Source: Owenweeksia sp963758205 (lineage in GTDB: Bacteria; Bacteroidota; Bacteroidia; Flavobacteriales; Schleiferiaceae). From it: a stretch of DNA of 64,000 nt. The translations under genes were made by a program, and so were the position numbers. Below are positions 56,215 to 63,736 of the stretch, in pieces. The stretch is from contig CAVWUM010000006.1 of NCBI GenBank assembly GCA_963758205.1, positions 558,001 to 622,000 of the forward strand, in the 5' to 3' direction. Position 1 is the first letter of the stretch, and every line of letters begins with the position of its first letter. The notes below the pieces were generated by a model. It made no database searches and was not told the DNA's origin. It saw only the letters and a program-made list of their open reading frames with translations.

Positions 56215-57063
56215 GTGAAAAACTTCTTAACCTTTGTACTATACAGCGTGGTAATTACCTTTTTTGTAGGCTTTGCCAGTTGTACAAAAACCCCAACAAC
56301 GGAAACCTGGGAAGAACCCTTCAGTAAGTATCAGGATTACATTCTTCTTGAAGAAATTGAAATTGCTGATCAAAATTGTATTGTTCAAGTTTATTCAGAG
56401 TTTGAGCCCTACTATGGTTACAACAATATGGCTGTTTTGCTTTTGGATAAAAAAACAAATGAACCCATGGAAGGTGAAGTGACATATTGGCCAACTTTTA
56501 AAACCGCTACCGCCACTCACACTACCTTGGTTGAACCTTCAATTGATTACAAATACAGATTTATGCATCATTGCGGGATTGTATTTACCCCCCAACAGAA
56601 TCTAATTGAAGCTTGGCGGATGAACTTAATAGTTCGCAGAGAAGCATCTAAAACAACAGATACTTTATCATTTGAGTTGGACATAAAGCATCCGGAACAC
56701 CCACGGGTTTATGAATTTATGTACAAAGAGCAAAATGGCAGACACAAAGCCTATTATGCAGCGCTTTGTAATCCCTTGTCACCTATTTCTGGCCCTTCAG
56801 GAGTTAATATTGTGATTTATAAAAATGACAATTTTAACAAAATCATCCCTGCAGTAAATTTTTGGGTAGAGTTTGAGAAATCTCTGGATTCTAATTACTT
56901 CTCTACAGCAAGAGCCGAGGCCACAAATATTCCTGGTCATTATAGCGCATACCAATATTTTAGTTTACCTGGTGTATGGAGGATAAGGCCTGTTATCGCA
57001 AGGCATATGAAGGTCAATAATGAAAAGGCTTACTTCGATATTCCTGCGTTAGAAAATGAATAG
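56215..57063 (+). CDS. Lipoprotein with YtkA/FixH-like domain, copy 1
   Basis: The start is a GTG at 56215. A lipoprotein signal ends in GFASC. The mature protein contains GYNNMAVLLLD, WPTFKTATATHTT and KYRFMHHCGIVF, and ends with a segment like the YtkA/FixH fold (GHYSAYQYFSLPGVWRIRPV). The cluster of Met and His (MHH) suggests possible metal binding. It is about 35-40% alike by eye to the next gene, its tandem paralogue. Bacterial YtkA-like proteins often function in copper delivery, but nothing direct shows it here. Confidence 0.7.
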   Translation: MKNFLTFVLYSVVITFFVGFASCTKTPTTETWEEPFSKYQDYILLEEIEIADQNCIVQVYSEFEPYYGYNNMAVLLLDKKTNEPMEGEVTYWPTFKTATATHTTLVEPSIDYKYRFMHHCGIVFTPQQNLIEAWRMNLIVRREASKTTDTLSFELDIKHPEHPRVYEFMYKEQNGRHKAYYAALCNPLSPISGPSGVNIVIYKNDNFNKIIPAVNFWVEFEKSLDSNYFSTARAEATNIPGHYSAYQYFSLPGVWRIRPVIARHMKVNNEKAYFDIPALENE

Positions 57064-57400
57064 AAATATTTTGAGTTCAGTTACTGCACACAACTTGGAC
57101 ATTAGCAGGCTATACAAAGCTATGTATGCATGTGACGAAACCGGTAAACCTTAATTCGCTCTTCTTAATAGCAATAATGAATCTCTGAGGGGTGTTTAAA
57201 AAGGCAGCTTCTTAATCTTGTAGTGTTGTATCCGATTGGGCCATAACAGGCACGCACAAAAAGATGGTTAATCTTAAATAACCCCACGGGTTTCATTCCG
57301 TTGAAAAGAACTTGACCTAGACAAAAATATAATTAATGACTTGGCTGTATTTGTATATTGCTGGCCTGCTATTAATACTACAAAAATTCACCCTCACCCT
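57064..57400. other. Gap between paralogues with no gene
   Basis: I see no open frame or repeat here. The 337 bases are AT-rich with stops in all frames and should contain the promoter of copy 2. Nothing else stands out. Confidence 0.5.
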
Positions 57401-58252
57401 ATGAATAAGCCAACTAACCAAGTATGGTTAATGCTGACACTCTTTACGCTACTCCTGTGTGTTGGCTGCACTAAAACCAGCAAAACCGAGGATGAACCGT
57501 CCGGTAGATACAGTGATTACCTGTTGGTAGGGGAAACTGACATGAAGCATCATGACTATTCGATTAAGCTTTACGCGGAAATTGACCCACATGTGGGATA
57601 CAACAACTTTGCTGTTAAAGTTCTACAGAAAGGAACCTCAAACCCTGTTGAAGGTGCACAAGTTGTATACTGGCCAAACTTTAAAACCGCTACTGCTACT
57701 TACTCCTCATATGTAGAGCAGTCCTTTGACCCCCAATATAAATACATGCACCATGGTGGGGTTGTTTTTACCTCGCCAGCTGATAGCACACAAAGCTGGC
57801 ATTTAGCTGTTTTAGTGCGGGAGCCTGGGCAAAATATAACTGATACAGCAATCTTTGACTTAAACTTAAAGCAACCTGCACATGCAAGGGTATTTGAGTT
57901 TGTTCATGAGGAAAATCCGCAGGTGTTTAAAACCTATTATGTAACACTTATCAAGCCTATAAGGCCAAAACTTCAGTATAACTTAACTGAATTTCTTGTT
58001 TTTAAAAGAGAAAGCAATGCAAGTGTTGTTGCTATTAATAATTTGCGAATAAGAATAGATGCCACTTCAAAAGTAAACTCGGATAGATATATGGGTTATA
58101 CAGACCCCGCAACTATTCCAATAGGCCATTACAAAAGCAGTCTAAACTTCGAATCAAGTGGAGAATGGAGACTGAAATTGACAATTACCGATGAGAAAAA
58201 CAAAGTCCTGTGGAATCAAGGATATTTTGATTTAACCGTCAAAGAAAAATAG
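57401..58252 (+). CDS. Lipoprotein with YtkA/FixH-like domain, copy 2
   Basis: The ATG at 57401 (MNKPTNQVWLML) gives 283 residues; the 20 residues in front in the longer frame do not fit a signal peptide. The lipobox is CVGC. The mature part shares the order of motifs with copy 1: DYLLVGETDM, GYNNFAVKVL, WPNFKTATATYSS, KYMHHGGVVF, GHYKSSLNFESSGEWRLKL. Copies differ mainly in loops. The pair probably arose by tandem duplication. Location is the periplasmic face of a membrane. Function is unknown. Confidence 0.72.
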   Translation: MNKPTNQVWLMLTLFTLLLCVGCTKTSKTEDEPSGRYSDYLLVGETDMKHHDYSIKLYAEIDPHVGYNNFAVKVLQKGTSNPVEGAQVVYWPNFKTATATYSSYVEQSFDPQYKYMHHGGVVFTSPADSTQSWHLAVLVREPGQNITDTAIFDLNLKQPAHARVFEFVHEENPQVFKTYYVTLIKPIRPKLQYNLTEFLVFKRESNASVVAINNLRIRIDATSKVNSDRYMGYTDPATIPIGHYKSSLNFESSGEWRLKLTITDEKNKVLWNQGYFDLTVKEK

Positions 58253-58326
58253 GTTAAGGATGTCGCTGACTTATTAATGTCGGTATAATCTTGACTGAGC
58301 CGAGACAGGCTCAGGATATCGCAACG

Positions 58327-58354
58327 AAAAAAAAAGGCCAGCCATTAGCTAACC
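58327..58354 (-). terminator. Terminator behind the tRNA 3' remnant
   Basis: Read on the minus strand, GGTTAGC pairs with GCTGGCC (allowing two G-U pairs) around a TAATG loop and is followed by nine T. It lies 6 nt after the tRNA 3' end. It would have ended the original tRNA transcript. Confidence 0.75.
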
Positions 58355-58360
58355 TTTTTT

Positions 58361-58382
58361 GTCGGGATGACTGGACTTGAAC
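58361..58382 (-). other. 3' fragment of a tRNA gene, probable attachment site
   Basis: On the minus strand the bases read GTTCAAGTCCAGT then CATCCCGAC: a T-loop, the 3' half of a T-stem and a 3' acceptor strand. The 5' strand of the T-stem that should precede it (ACTGG) is missing and is replaced by GGGCG; the anticodon arm and 5' acceptor strand are absent as well. The acceptor end CATCCCGA is that of a tRNA whose 5' strand begins CGGGATG, as in tRNA-Pro. Only the part normally kept at the far end of an integrated element is present, with its terminator next to it on the left. Confidence 0.65.
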
Positions 58383-58548
58383 GCCCATCATACACATATG
58401 ATTATCAATTATTTACAAGCTATCAAAGAACCGGTTCACCCAATGGTTCACCACTTTATTGAACCGCTATGCTGCGGATTAGTACTTCTATAAAGATACA
58501 AAGATTGGAGGCCAAATGAAAGCAAATCAACTTAAAATACAGGGGGAG

Positions 58549-58749
58549 TCAGGGTTGGAGGATAGCTATCACCTGGTCAAGCGGCAGGTCGGCATAGGTG
58601 CAGAACTCCTCAATGGTGCAGAACTGGTGATCTTCCTTGGCCAGTGCATCTTTTAGTTGCCGATAGTAGGTTCTGGCATAGCGTTCACTGCGACCGGTGA
58701 CCAACTGAATATCTTTTGGGTATATACATATTCGTTTAGGGGCAGACAT
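58549..58749 (-). CDS. Small conserved protein (66 aa), HTH-like
   Basis: The protein reads RICIYPKDIQLVTGRSERYARTYYRQLKDAL, then HQFCTIEEFCTYADLPLDQV. It resembles a short helical DNA-binding or excisionase-like protein that I recall from many Bacteroidota genomes, though I cannot name its family. It is divergent from the module at 58913. Its position just inside the tRNA scar is in line with an element-borne regulator. Confidence 0.55.
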   Translation of the reverse strand: MSAPKRICIYPKDIQLVTGRSERYARTYYRQLKDALAKEDHQFCTIEEFCTYADLPLDQVIAILQP

Positions 58750-58912
58750 ACTTTATCCATACTTCATCGATATACTATTCCGCCTATAAAGGTAGCCAAG
58801 ACAGAAATGGAATATTTCGGCTAAATGGGCTGAAAGCGGCTCAAACGGTATGATTGACCGGGCTTTTTTTCTTACCGGGATATGTTTGAGGCCTAATCAA
58901 AAATTTAGTGAT

Positions 58913-59668
58913 ATGGCTAGACAGACAGGAATTATTAAGCTTCGGGGGAAGATTGGAGATCTTTCCTTTTATCGAAGTAATGGTGAAGACCTGGCCCGCA
59001 CCAAAGGTGGTGTGGATGCCAGCCGGATCCAGAATGACCCAGCGTTTGAAAGAACGCGGGAGAACGGTGCCGAATTTGGCGCAGCCGGCCGAGCCGGTAA
59101 GCTGCTCAGGACTGCCCTGCGTAGCCTTCTCCTCAACACCGCAGATAAGCGGATCACCGGACGTATAACGCGTGAAATGCTCAAGGCCATTCAGGCGGAT
59201 GCCGTGAATGCCCGCGGGCAAAGGAATATGGTGGAAGGTGATGCCACCATTCTGAGAGGCTTCAATTTCAATAACAAAGCGAGGATCGGCAGTACGGTTT
59301 TCTTTGGCTGGACGGCCACTGTGGACCGCGTTGCGGGCGAAGTGACCCTTGCCATCGATGCTATGGTGCCCAACCAGGCCATTGCCATTCCTTCCGGGGC
59401 AACCCACGCAAGGCTGGTAGCTGGTAGTTCGGAGATCGATTTTGGCGCCCAAAGCTTTGTGAGCGACAACGGAGCTTCTGCCGACATTGCCCTGGGCAAC
59501 CAGAATGAAGCGGCTCAGAACATTGTTCTGAATTTTACAGCTGCTTCTGTGCTTCCGGTGTTCGTGGTGTTTGGTGTGGAGTTTTACCAGGAGGTAAACG
59601 GCCAGATGTACAGCCTGAAAAACGGTGCGTACAACGCCCTGGCGCTTGTGGAGGTTGATCAGCAATAG
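58913..59668 (+). CDS. Conserved protein of unknown function, 'MARQ' type (251 aa)
   Basis: I start at the ATG at 58913 (MARQTGIIKLRGKIGDLSFYRS); the 21 residues in front are translated intergenic DNA. The N-terminal half is basic and conserved (ARTKGGVDASRIQNDPAFERTRENGAEFG, AGRAGKLLRTALR). The second half is predicted beta-rich (GSTVFFGWTATVDRVAGEVTLAIDAM). Proteins beginning this way occur in Bacteroidota beside DUF5675, from memory. It heads a four-gene run with 2-nt or negative gaps. It might be a structural or capsid-like component, but that is a guess. Confidence 0.6.
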   Translation: MARQTGIIKLRGKIGDLSFYRSNGEDLARTKGGVDASRIQNDPAFERTRENGAEFGAAGRAGKLLRTALRSLLLNTADKRITGRITREMLKAIQADAVNARGQRNMVEGDATILRGFNFNNKARIGSTVFFGWTATVDRVAGEVTLAIDAMVPNQAIAIPSGATHARLVAGSSEIDFGAQSFVSDNGASADIALGNQNEAAQNIVLNFTAASVLPVFVVFGVEFYQEVNGQMYSLKNGAYNALALVEVDQQ

Positions 59669-59670
59669 TC

Positions 59671-60072
59671 ATGGAACTGGAGCTAATCCGGACCTACTAT
59701 CCTAAGGGAACTAATGCAGTGATTTGTCACCAGGGGAAAATCCTGTGCCACAGCATTGAATTGCCGTGGCGGGACAATCTGGTGAACAGGTCCTGCATTC
59801 CCGAGGGGCGCTACCGGTTGCAGAAGCGTTACAGCGAGCGCTGGAAATGGCATATTGAAGTAACGGAGATAAAAGACCGGAACTTCATATTGTTTCATCC
59901 GGCCAACAATGCGCTGCGGGAACTTCGCGGCTGCATTGCACCGGTAAGCCTGATCACCGGAATTGGCCGGGGCTCGGAATCGAGGAAGGCCAATGAGAAG
60001 ATCAAAGCTCTTGTTTTTAAGGCTTTGGCTGCGTGTGATAATGTGTTTCTTAATATTTATTCCCTGAACTGA
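59671..60072 (+). CDS. DUF5675 family protein
   Basis: The 133-residue protein has the DUF5675 pattern LIRTYYPKGTNAVICHQGKILCHSIELPWRDN, followed by CIPEGRYRL and HPANNALRELRGCIAP. The family is found in phages and in bacteria and has been linked by context to cell-wall or virion functions; the biochemical role is unknown. It starts 2 nt after the 'MARQ' gene and its TGA shares a base with the ATG of the next gene. With the two small membrane proteins behind it, the set resembles an endolysin-holin cassette in layout. Confidence 0.75.
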   Translation: MELELIRTYYPKGTNAVICHQGKILCHSIELPWRDNLVNRSCIPEGRYRLQKRYSERWKWHIEVTEIKDRNFILFHPANNALRELRGCIAPVSLITGIGRGSESRKANEKIKALVFKALAACDNVFLNIYSLN

Positions 60073-60287
60073 TGAAAAAGATAGTAGAACGGGCGAAAGC
60101 CCCAACTCCACCTTTTTTCAAGAAGCTCCGTAATGTGGGTTTGGCGTTGGCGGCCACAGGCGGAGCCCTGCTGACTGCTCCTATAGCTTTGCCGGCTGCA
60201 GCAATCACCCTCGCAGGCTATGTTACCGTGGCCGGAGGGGTATTGTCAGCAGTGAGCCAGGTTACCAAGGACGACCACCGGCAATGA
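60072..60287 (+). CDS. Small membrane protein (71 aa), holin-like layout
   Basis: A basic N-terminus (MKKIVERAKAPTPPFFKKLRN) precedes two hydrophobic segments (VGLALAATGGALLTAPIALPAAAITLAGYVTVAGGVLSAV) and a charged tail (TKDDHRQ). The start overlaps the previous stop (TGATG) and the end overlaps the next start (ATGA). The shape is that of a small holin or accessory membrane protein. No family name is certain. Confidence 0.6.
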   Translation: MKKIVERAKAPTPPFFKKLRNVGLALAATGGALLTAPIALPAAAITLAGYVTVAGGVLSAVSQVTKDDHRQ

Positions 60288-60499
60288 CTGGTGCGACCGG
60301 AAACCTTGAATTCAAAGCTGGGGTAGCCGGTGGTACCCTTTTAAGTGCCATCGTCAATATACCGGGTACCGAGATCGCCAACGCTATGATCCTGGCTGCT
60401 GTAGGAGCGGTTACCAGTTTTGTTGCGACTTTCATTTGCAAAAGACTGGTTGAGCTTACCCGAAAAAAGTGGAACCTCAATAAAAGGAAGGGCCCTTAG
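60284..60499 (+). CDS. Small membrane protein (71 aa)
   Basis: Two transmembrane segments (about 13-30 and 33-51) and a positively charged C-terminus (KRLVELTRKKWNLNKRKGP) are visible. It is translationally coupled to the previous gene by an ATGA overlap and ends inside the loop of the terminator that closes the run. As with its neighbour, a holin- or spanin-like role is suggested only by size and order. Confidence 0.6.
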   Translation: MTGATGNLEFKAGVAGGTLLSAIVNIPGTEIANAMILAAVGAVTSFVATFICKRLVELTRKKWNLNKRKGP

Positions 60500-60511
60500 C
60501 GGGCCTTTTTT
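60490..60511 (+). terminator. Terminator of the DUF5675 module
   Basis: GGCCC and GGGCC form a 5-bp GC stem with a 5-nt loop and are followed by six T. The stop codon of the last membrane protein lies in the loop, and the stop of the convergent gene overlaps it. Confidence 0.8.
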
Positions 60512-60933
60512 GATGGGTTCAGGAGTCGGAAAAGTATTGCCTCGTGCAGGATATCAATATGATCCGACACGGCCTGAAAATGCTGGCGCTTCTGCTCGAT
60601 ATCGGTGAGCAGTGCAATGGACTTCGAAAGTGCTCCAGGATCTGCACACACAGATGAATAAGCTTCAGAAATCAGCTTCCGGCATTGGTTTTTCCTGAGA
60701 AACGGGATTACCGAGCCTACCAGGTGTGGGCGATAGGCCCGGGTTTTCCAGAGGCTGTAAGCAATCCAGTAAAGGGTTTGCTTCCTCTCCTCCACCTCAG
60801 CGGAAAGGACAAAACAGTTCGGGCAAGGTTGCAAAAGTGGCTTACCACTGTTAAGGCCCCTGGAGAGGATGAAAAAATGTGGCTTCCGAGGGGTAGTTTG
60901 GGCCGAATAGCCCTTGAGAACAAAATCAGACAT
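60496..60933 (-). CDS. Conserved protein with EERKQTLYWIA motif (145 aa)
   Basis: The ATG at 60933 (MSDFVLKGYSAQ) gives 145 residues. The core reads CPNCFVLSAEVEERKQTLYWIAYSLW, then YRPHLVGSVIPFLRKNQC and LLTDIEQKRQHFQAVSDHIDILHEAILFRLLN. The pattern EE(R)xQTLYWIA...YRPHLVGSVIPFLR is one I recall from several Bacteroidota genomes, function unknown. It is convergent with the DUF5675 module and shares a terminator with it. The upstream 40 residues of the longer frame are out of character and are not included. Confidence 0.6.
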   Translation of the reverse strand: MSDFVLKGYSAQTTPRKPHFFILSRGLNSGKPLLQPCPNCFVLSAEVEERKQTLYWIAYSLWKTRAYRPHLVGSVIPFLRKNQCRKLISEAYSSVCADPGALSKSIALLTDIEQKRQHFQAVSDHIDILHEAILFRLLNPSKKAR

Positions 60934-61119
60934 AACTGGGGATTTAAAGTTATGCTCCGCTGCGCTCCGCCTGAATATTTTTAAAAGAGAAAACAAAAAG
61001 GGAAAAAAGAAAAGAGAAAGCCTTTCCTCAAGGCGGGCGGCTTCGCTTGTCAAGGTTTTTGAGGGGAAATACTATCCCGCAGGAGGCGGGACTGGAGATT
61101 TTGCCTCAAAACCCGCAGG

Positions 61120-61187
61120 GCCTGACCTTGAAAAGTCTGGGACGAAGGCTGTAGCTAACCGAATATACAGCCCGACTAACTTTGCTG
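61120..61187 (+). repeat. 68-bp direct repeat, copy 1, downstream of HIRAN gene
   Basis: This block is 68 bp long and differs from the block at 61984 at only five positions by eye. It contains a perfect 7-bp hairpin (GGCTGTA/TACAGCC with loop GCTAACCGAATA). It lies 12 bp after the stop of the HIRAN gene in that gene's direction of transcription. It has no recognised family. One frame reads VANRxYSPTNFA in both copies, but no start or length supports a protein. Confidence 0.75.
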
Positions 61188-61199
61188 TACTTCTTTAAT

Positions 61200-61712
61200 T
61201 TATTTCCTGATATCGCGTTTGTAAGCTTTTATTGAAAGATAAATACCTGGATATAAAGGTTCAGTCTTGTAAATACTTTCAACATGGGCTTCAAAATAAG
61301 CGGAGTCTTCCAGTTCTTCTGAATAGCTTTGTGAAAAATCCTTTGGAATATACCCTATCATTTGATTTCCGAGGTTTTTAATCTTCACCGCGTATTCGTC
61401 ATACGGATTGCCTTCATCATGAAATAGCAAAACCTGATCCCCTTCTTTGACCAATATGCCATGAGATGGCGATTGATAGTGCCTGACTCCCGCCACTTCT
61501 ATTGAATCCTCGTACGCTAATCCATAGCCTTGAAGGTTTTCGAACAAAGAAAGATAGGTGTTCAGATTCTCCTGCTCAATAAGCTTTTTGTTTTCAACGC
61601 TTATCAAATCATGGTTTACAGACATCCTCTTACCCGTAAAGAAATTTTCTCTAAACTCCCTGTTATAGCGAGCTGACTTAGTTTCAAAGATGGATTTTAA
61701 CCATACAAGCAT
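61200..61712 (-). CDS. HIRAN domain protein (170 aa)
   Basis: The C-terminal 110 residues form a HIRAN domain: IEVAGVRHYQ, then GDQVLLFHDEGNPYDEYAVKIKNLGNQMIGYIP, with the typical NPYDxxAV and IGYIP signature. HIRAN binds 3' DNA ends or damaged forks in helicases such as HLTF, and occurs alone in bacteria, where its role is not known. The N-terminal 60 residues are charged and helical. It is framed by two 68-bp repeats, and no helicase domain is attached. Confidence 0.85.
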   Translation of the reverse strand: MLVWLKSIFETKSARYNREFRENFFTGKRMSVNHDLISVENKKLIEQENLNTYLSLFENLQGYGLAYEDSIEVAGVRHYQSPSHGILVKEGDQVLLFHDEGNPYDEYAVKIKNLGNQMIGYIPKDFSQSYSEELEDSAYFEAHVESIYKTEPLYPGIYLSIKAYKRDIRK

Positions 61713-61983
61713 AGAAATATTATTGAATCACACGTTTTTCATCCAGACTAAACATAGACGACTACCCTAATTTACTGAAATTTCTTAGCAGCATCAATTT
61801 TAACACTATACCAGGTGGTAAATAAAATTCTATTAAACGAATATCAGCAGATAAAAACAGCCTTGAGCCAAACGGACATACCTAAGCGGTGAAAGATCAT
61901 ATTGCTATTGCTAAAGTACTTTCTTGGAAATGCGAGCCGCCCGCGAGCTGACTGAGGATGGAAGATATTGGAGTTCCAGTAGT

Positions 61984-62051
61984 GCCTGACCTTGAAAAGT
62001 GTGGGACGAGAACTGTAGCTAACCGAAGATACAGCCCGACTAACTTTGCTG
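61984..62051 (+). repeat. 68-bp direct repeat, copy 2
   Basis: Nearly identical to the block at 61120-61187 (five mismatches of 68) and in the same orientation. Its central hairpin is weaker (CTGTA/TACAG). It starts 864 bp after the start of copy 1 with the HIRAN gene between the two. A short T-rich run follows. Confidence 0.75.
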
Positions 62052-62223
62052 CTCTCTTTTTTTATTGCCAAGGGAGAGATTGTTATATGATGCCTTACTT
62101 TTCTCTTGATAGAGAAGTATCAAAAGAGCAAGGCTTCTCGAAATTTCTTCAAAAACTACGGTTCACTGGCGGTTCTAAGACCAAGCTGCTTCATTGCACT
62201 TCTTTGAGGTCGATTATCTCACG

Positions 62224-62912
62224 AACACAACCAACGCTTGTAACGAGCTGAGAACATCGCTTAGGAACAAGCCACTACTAAAGCGAAAGCAGGTAAAAGC
62301 GCCTGCGGCTAAACGGCTGGCTGACGGATGCGTGGAGTGAGGAATGCGATAGCATGATGAACGGTACGCAGCCCGGCAGACAAGCCTCGCGTGCCGCCTG
62401 CGTGTGGAGCAAGGGTGGTAGTCTGAGAGGGTGAGGAACGAACACGGAGGCTGGCTATGTGTGGAACGCAACGAAGGGCATTGGTAACTTTTTCCAAAAC
62501 CAATGCCACGGAGTGAAGTGAAACATAACAAGGGCACCGCTGAAAAATGCCAGAGCGGAGCGGAGGCAAATTAACAAAGGTGCCCGTAGCCCGTAGCGAC
62601 CCGCAGGCACGCAAAACATGGGCAGCGGCCAGGCTGGAACCTGCTGAACCGCAGCTTGCGAAGGGAAGCTGGTGGAAGCATGGAGGTAGCTGCCATGAGG
62701 ATGACGCAGCGAACGGCAAGACCTGTGACAGCCTGCGAGGAACGAGCACCCCCAGGGCGGCCCCACTGCCTGAAGCACCTTTGACTAAACAGAATAATGC
62801 TGAAGGCTGTGGGGACGGGCTGGCGCACGGCTTGCGGAGCAAGGAAGACGAATACCGCTTTACCTGCGAAATATGTAGTTTACCGGAAATATCCTTGGTA
62901 GCAGATAATTAA
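62224..62912. ncRNA. Candidate structured non-coding element
   Basis: This GC-rich stretch contains many stable stems and no believable gene. Examples: GCAGG 62289-62293 with CCTGC 62302-62306; ACGCAG/CTGCGT (62366-62371 with 62398-62403), closing over CGGCA/TGCCG; GGCATTGGT/ACCAATGCC (62477-62485 with 62499-62507); GGGCACC/GGTGCCC (62532-62538 with 62579-62585) holding CCGCT/AGCGG; AGCTT/AAGCT (62653-62657 with 62666-62670) inside CATG-GCAGC/GCTGC-CATG (62617-62626 with 62689-62697); CCCCAC/GTGGGG (62761-62766 with 62809-62814); CTTGC/GCAAG around a GGA triloop (62831-62843). A GCGAAAGC tetraloop hairpin at 62283-62290 hints at the plus strand. It could instead be an old mobile repeat. Confidence 0.4.
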
Positions 62913-62978
62913 CAAAATATGTTGCTGGACTAAAGACTCCTTCTAAATACGGAAATTAGCGCTGGCCAAAAGCAAGTA

Positions 62979-63130
62979 TGGGTGGTGAAAGAGCAAACCT
63001 GACGCAGGAAGGTGCGCGAGTGAAGCGGCTATTCTTGCTACGCGGAGCCGGAAGCTGGTGAATGAAGGGAGGTTTTCTGCGAAGCAGGAAGGCGAGCGGA
63101 ATGAACCTGCTGGAGGTGTGGGCCGCCTAA
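62979..63130. other. Second GC-rich hairpin-rich piece
   Basis: This piece shares the style of the larger element to its left (GAGTGAAGCGGC, CTGC-GAA-GCAG at 63077-63087, GCAGG/CCTGC). It is separated from that element by an AT-rich stretch of about 65 bp. No frame is believable. Confidence 0.35.
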
Positions 63131-63274
63131 GACTTTGATGGAGATTGTTCCAAAAACACACATCTAAAGCACAAGAAAAGAGAGGTTTTACTACTATTTA
63201 AAGCTAAAAGTTTTCAATCGTTATTAACACGCCTTTCCTAAGCCTAAAAAACTTATAATATTTGTAATAAGGAA

Positions 63275-63301
63275 AAGCTCCCATCTGACTCATGGGAGCT
63301 T
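63275..63301. terminator. Hairpin with 10-bp stem
   Basis: AAGCTCCCAT pairs perfectly with ATGGGAGCTT around a 7-nt loop. T-rich bases follow on both strands but no long T-run, so terminator function is only likely, not clear. Confidence 0.5.
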
Positions 63302-63491
63302 CTTTCTGTAAGTACCGCCCAAAAGAGCGGTGGGATTTCAGCAGGCAAAGCTGCATTTGAATGATTTGGCGAATGTAACGCATGAGCGTAACATGAGCAA
63401 TCCTTCCTCTGAAATTCCAGGATCTTTTCGGTTACAACCCTACCCCGTGACAGGTGGGACAAGTCCTTCATGCCTAAAAAAAAACAAGACG

Positions 63492-63662
63492 ATGGCAACG
63501 AATGGAAAAAGCGGTGATAACCGCAGACATGGCGCTGTGCGAAAGCGCTCACAGACACAAACAGGATCAGGCAATTGGGTAAAACGAGATGCGGATACCG
63601 GGAGATTTATGGATGTTAAACAAGATGGCGAGCCTTTTAAGGGTGTGCGGAAGGAGAAGTAG
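63492..63662 (+). CDS. Small conserved 'GVRKEK' protein (56 aa)
   Basis: The ATG at 63492 (MATNGKSGDNRRHGAVRK) gives 56 residues. The C-terminus NWVKRDADTGRFMDVKQDG followed by EPFKGVRKEK is a conserved pattern I recall from short proteins of diverse bacteria. It is basic and probably disordered. The function is not known; such proteins often sit near stress or defence genes in my recollection, without proof. A 12-bp inverted repeat begins 7 nt after its stop. Confidence 0.7.
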   Translation: MATNGKSGDNRRHGAVRKRSQTQTGSGNWVKRDADTGRFMDVKQDGEPFKGVRKEK

Positions 63663-63668
63663 TATCTG

Positions 63669-63717
63669 TTCTGCGGAGAACGATTCTGTTAAGGCTGGAA
63701 ACCAATTCTCCGCAGAA
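63669..63717. repeat. 12-bp perfect inverted repeat
   Basis: TTCTGCGGAGAA (63669-63680) and TTCTCCGCAGAA (63706-63717) are exact inverted copies with a 25-nt spacer. No T-run follows. Each arm is also partly self-complementary. It lies between the GVRKEK gene and the partial gene at the window edge. Confidence 0.8.
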
Positions 63718-63736
63718 TATATCTGAAGAAGGTGAA

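Larger units (their letters stand above)
61713..63491. other. 1.8-kb stretch with no convincing gene
   Basis: No frame in this stretch has a recognisable domain. The region holds the second 68-bp repeat (61984-62051), a GC-rich hairpin-dense segment (62224-62912), a second GC-rich piece near 62979-63130 and a hairpin at 63275-63301. Long frames on both strands at 62309-62912 are Cys/Ser/Arg-rich and overlap each other, a sign of biased non-coding sequence. Confidence 0.55.

Noticed and set aside
60914..61198. 94-residue plus-strand frame over the first 68-bp repeat
   Set aside because: The recurring VANRxYSPTNFA string comes from the repeat; the rest has no similarity between the two copies and no start context.
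61120..62051. Integron attC sites
   Set aside because: The 68-bp repeats look superficially suitable, but I could not match the conserved RYYYAAC and GTTRRRY ends, and no integron integrase is in the window.
61958..62251. 97-residue plus-strand frame over the second 68-bp repeat
   Set aside because: Same reason as for copy 1: only the repeat part is shared, so it is not a gene.
62309..62912. Long frames on both strands in the hairpin-rich region
   Set aside because: They overlap on opposite strands, are rich in Cys, Ser, Arg and Pro and have no domain; they reflect GC-rich structured DNA.
62224..62912. Group II intron
   Set aside because: No domain V-like hairpin with AGC triad and no reverse transcriptase was seen.
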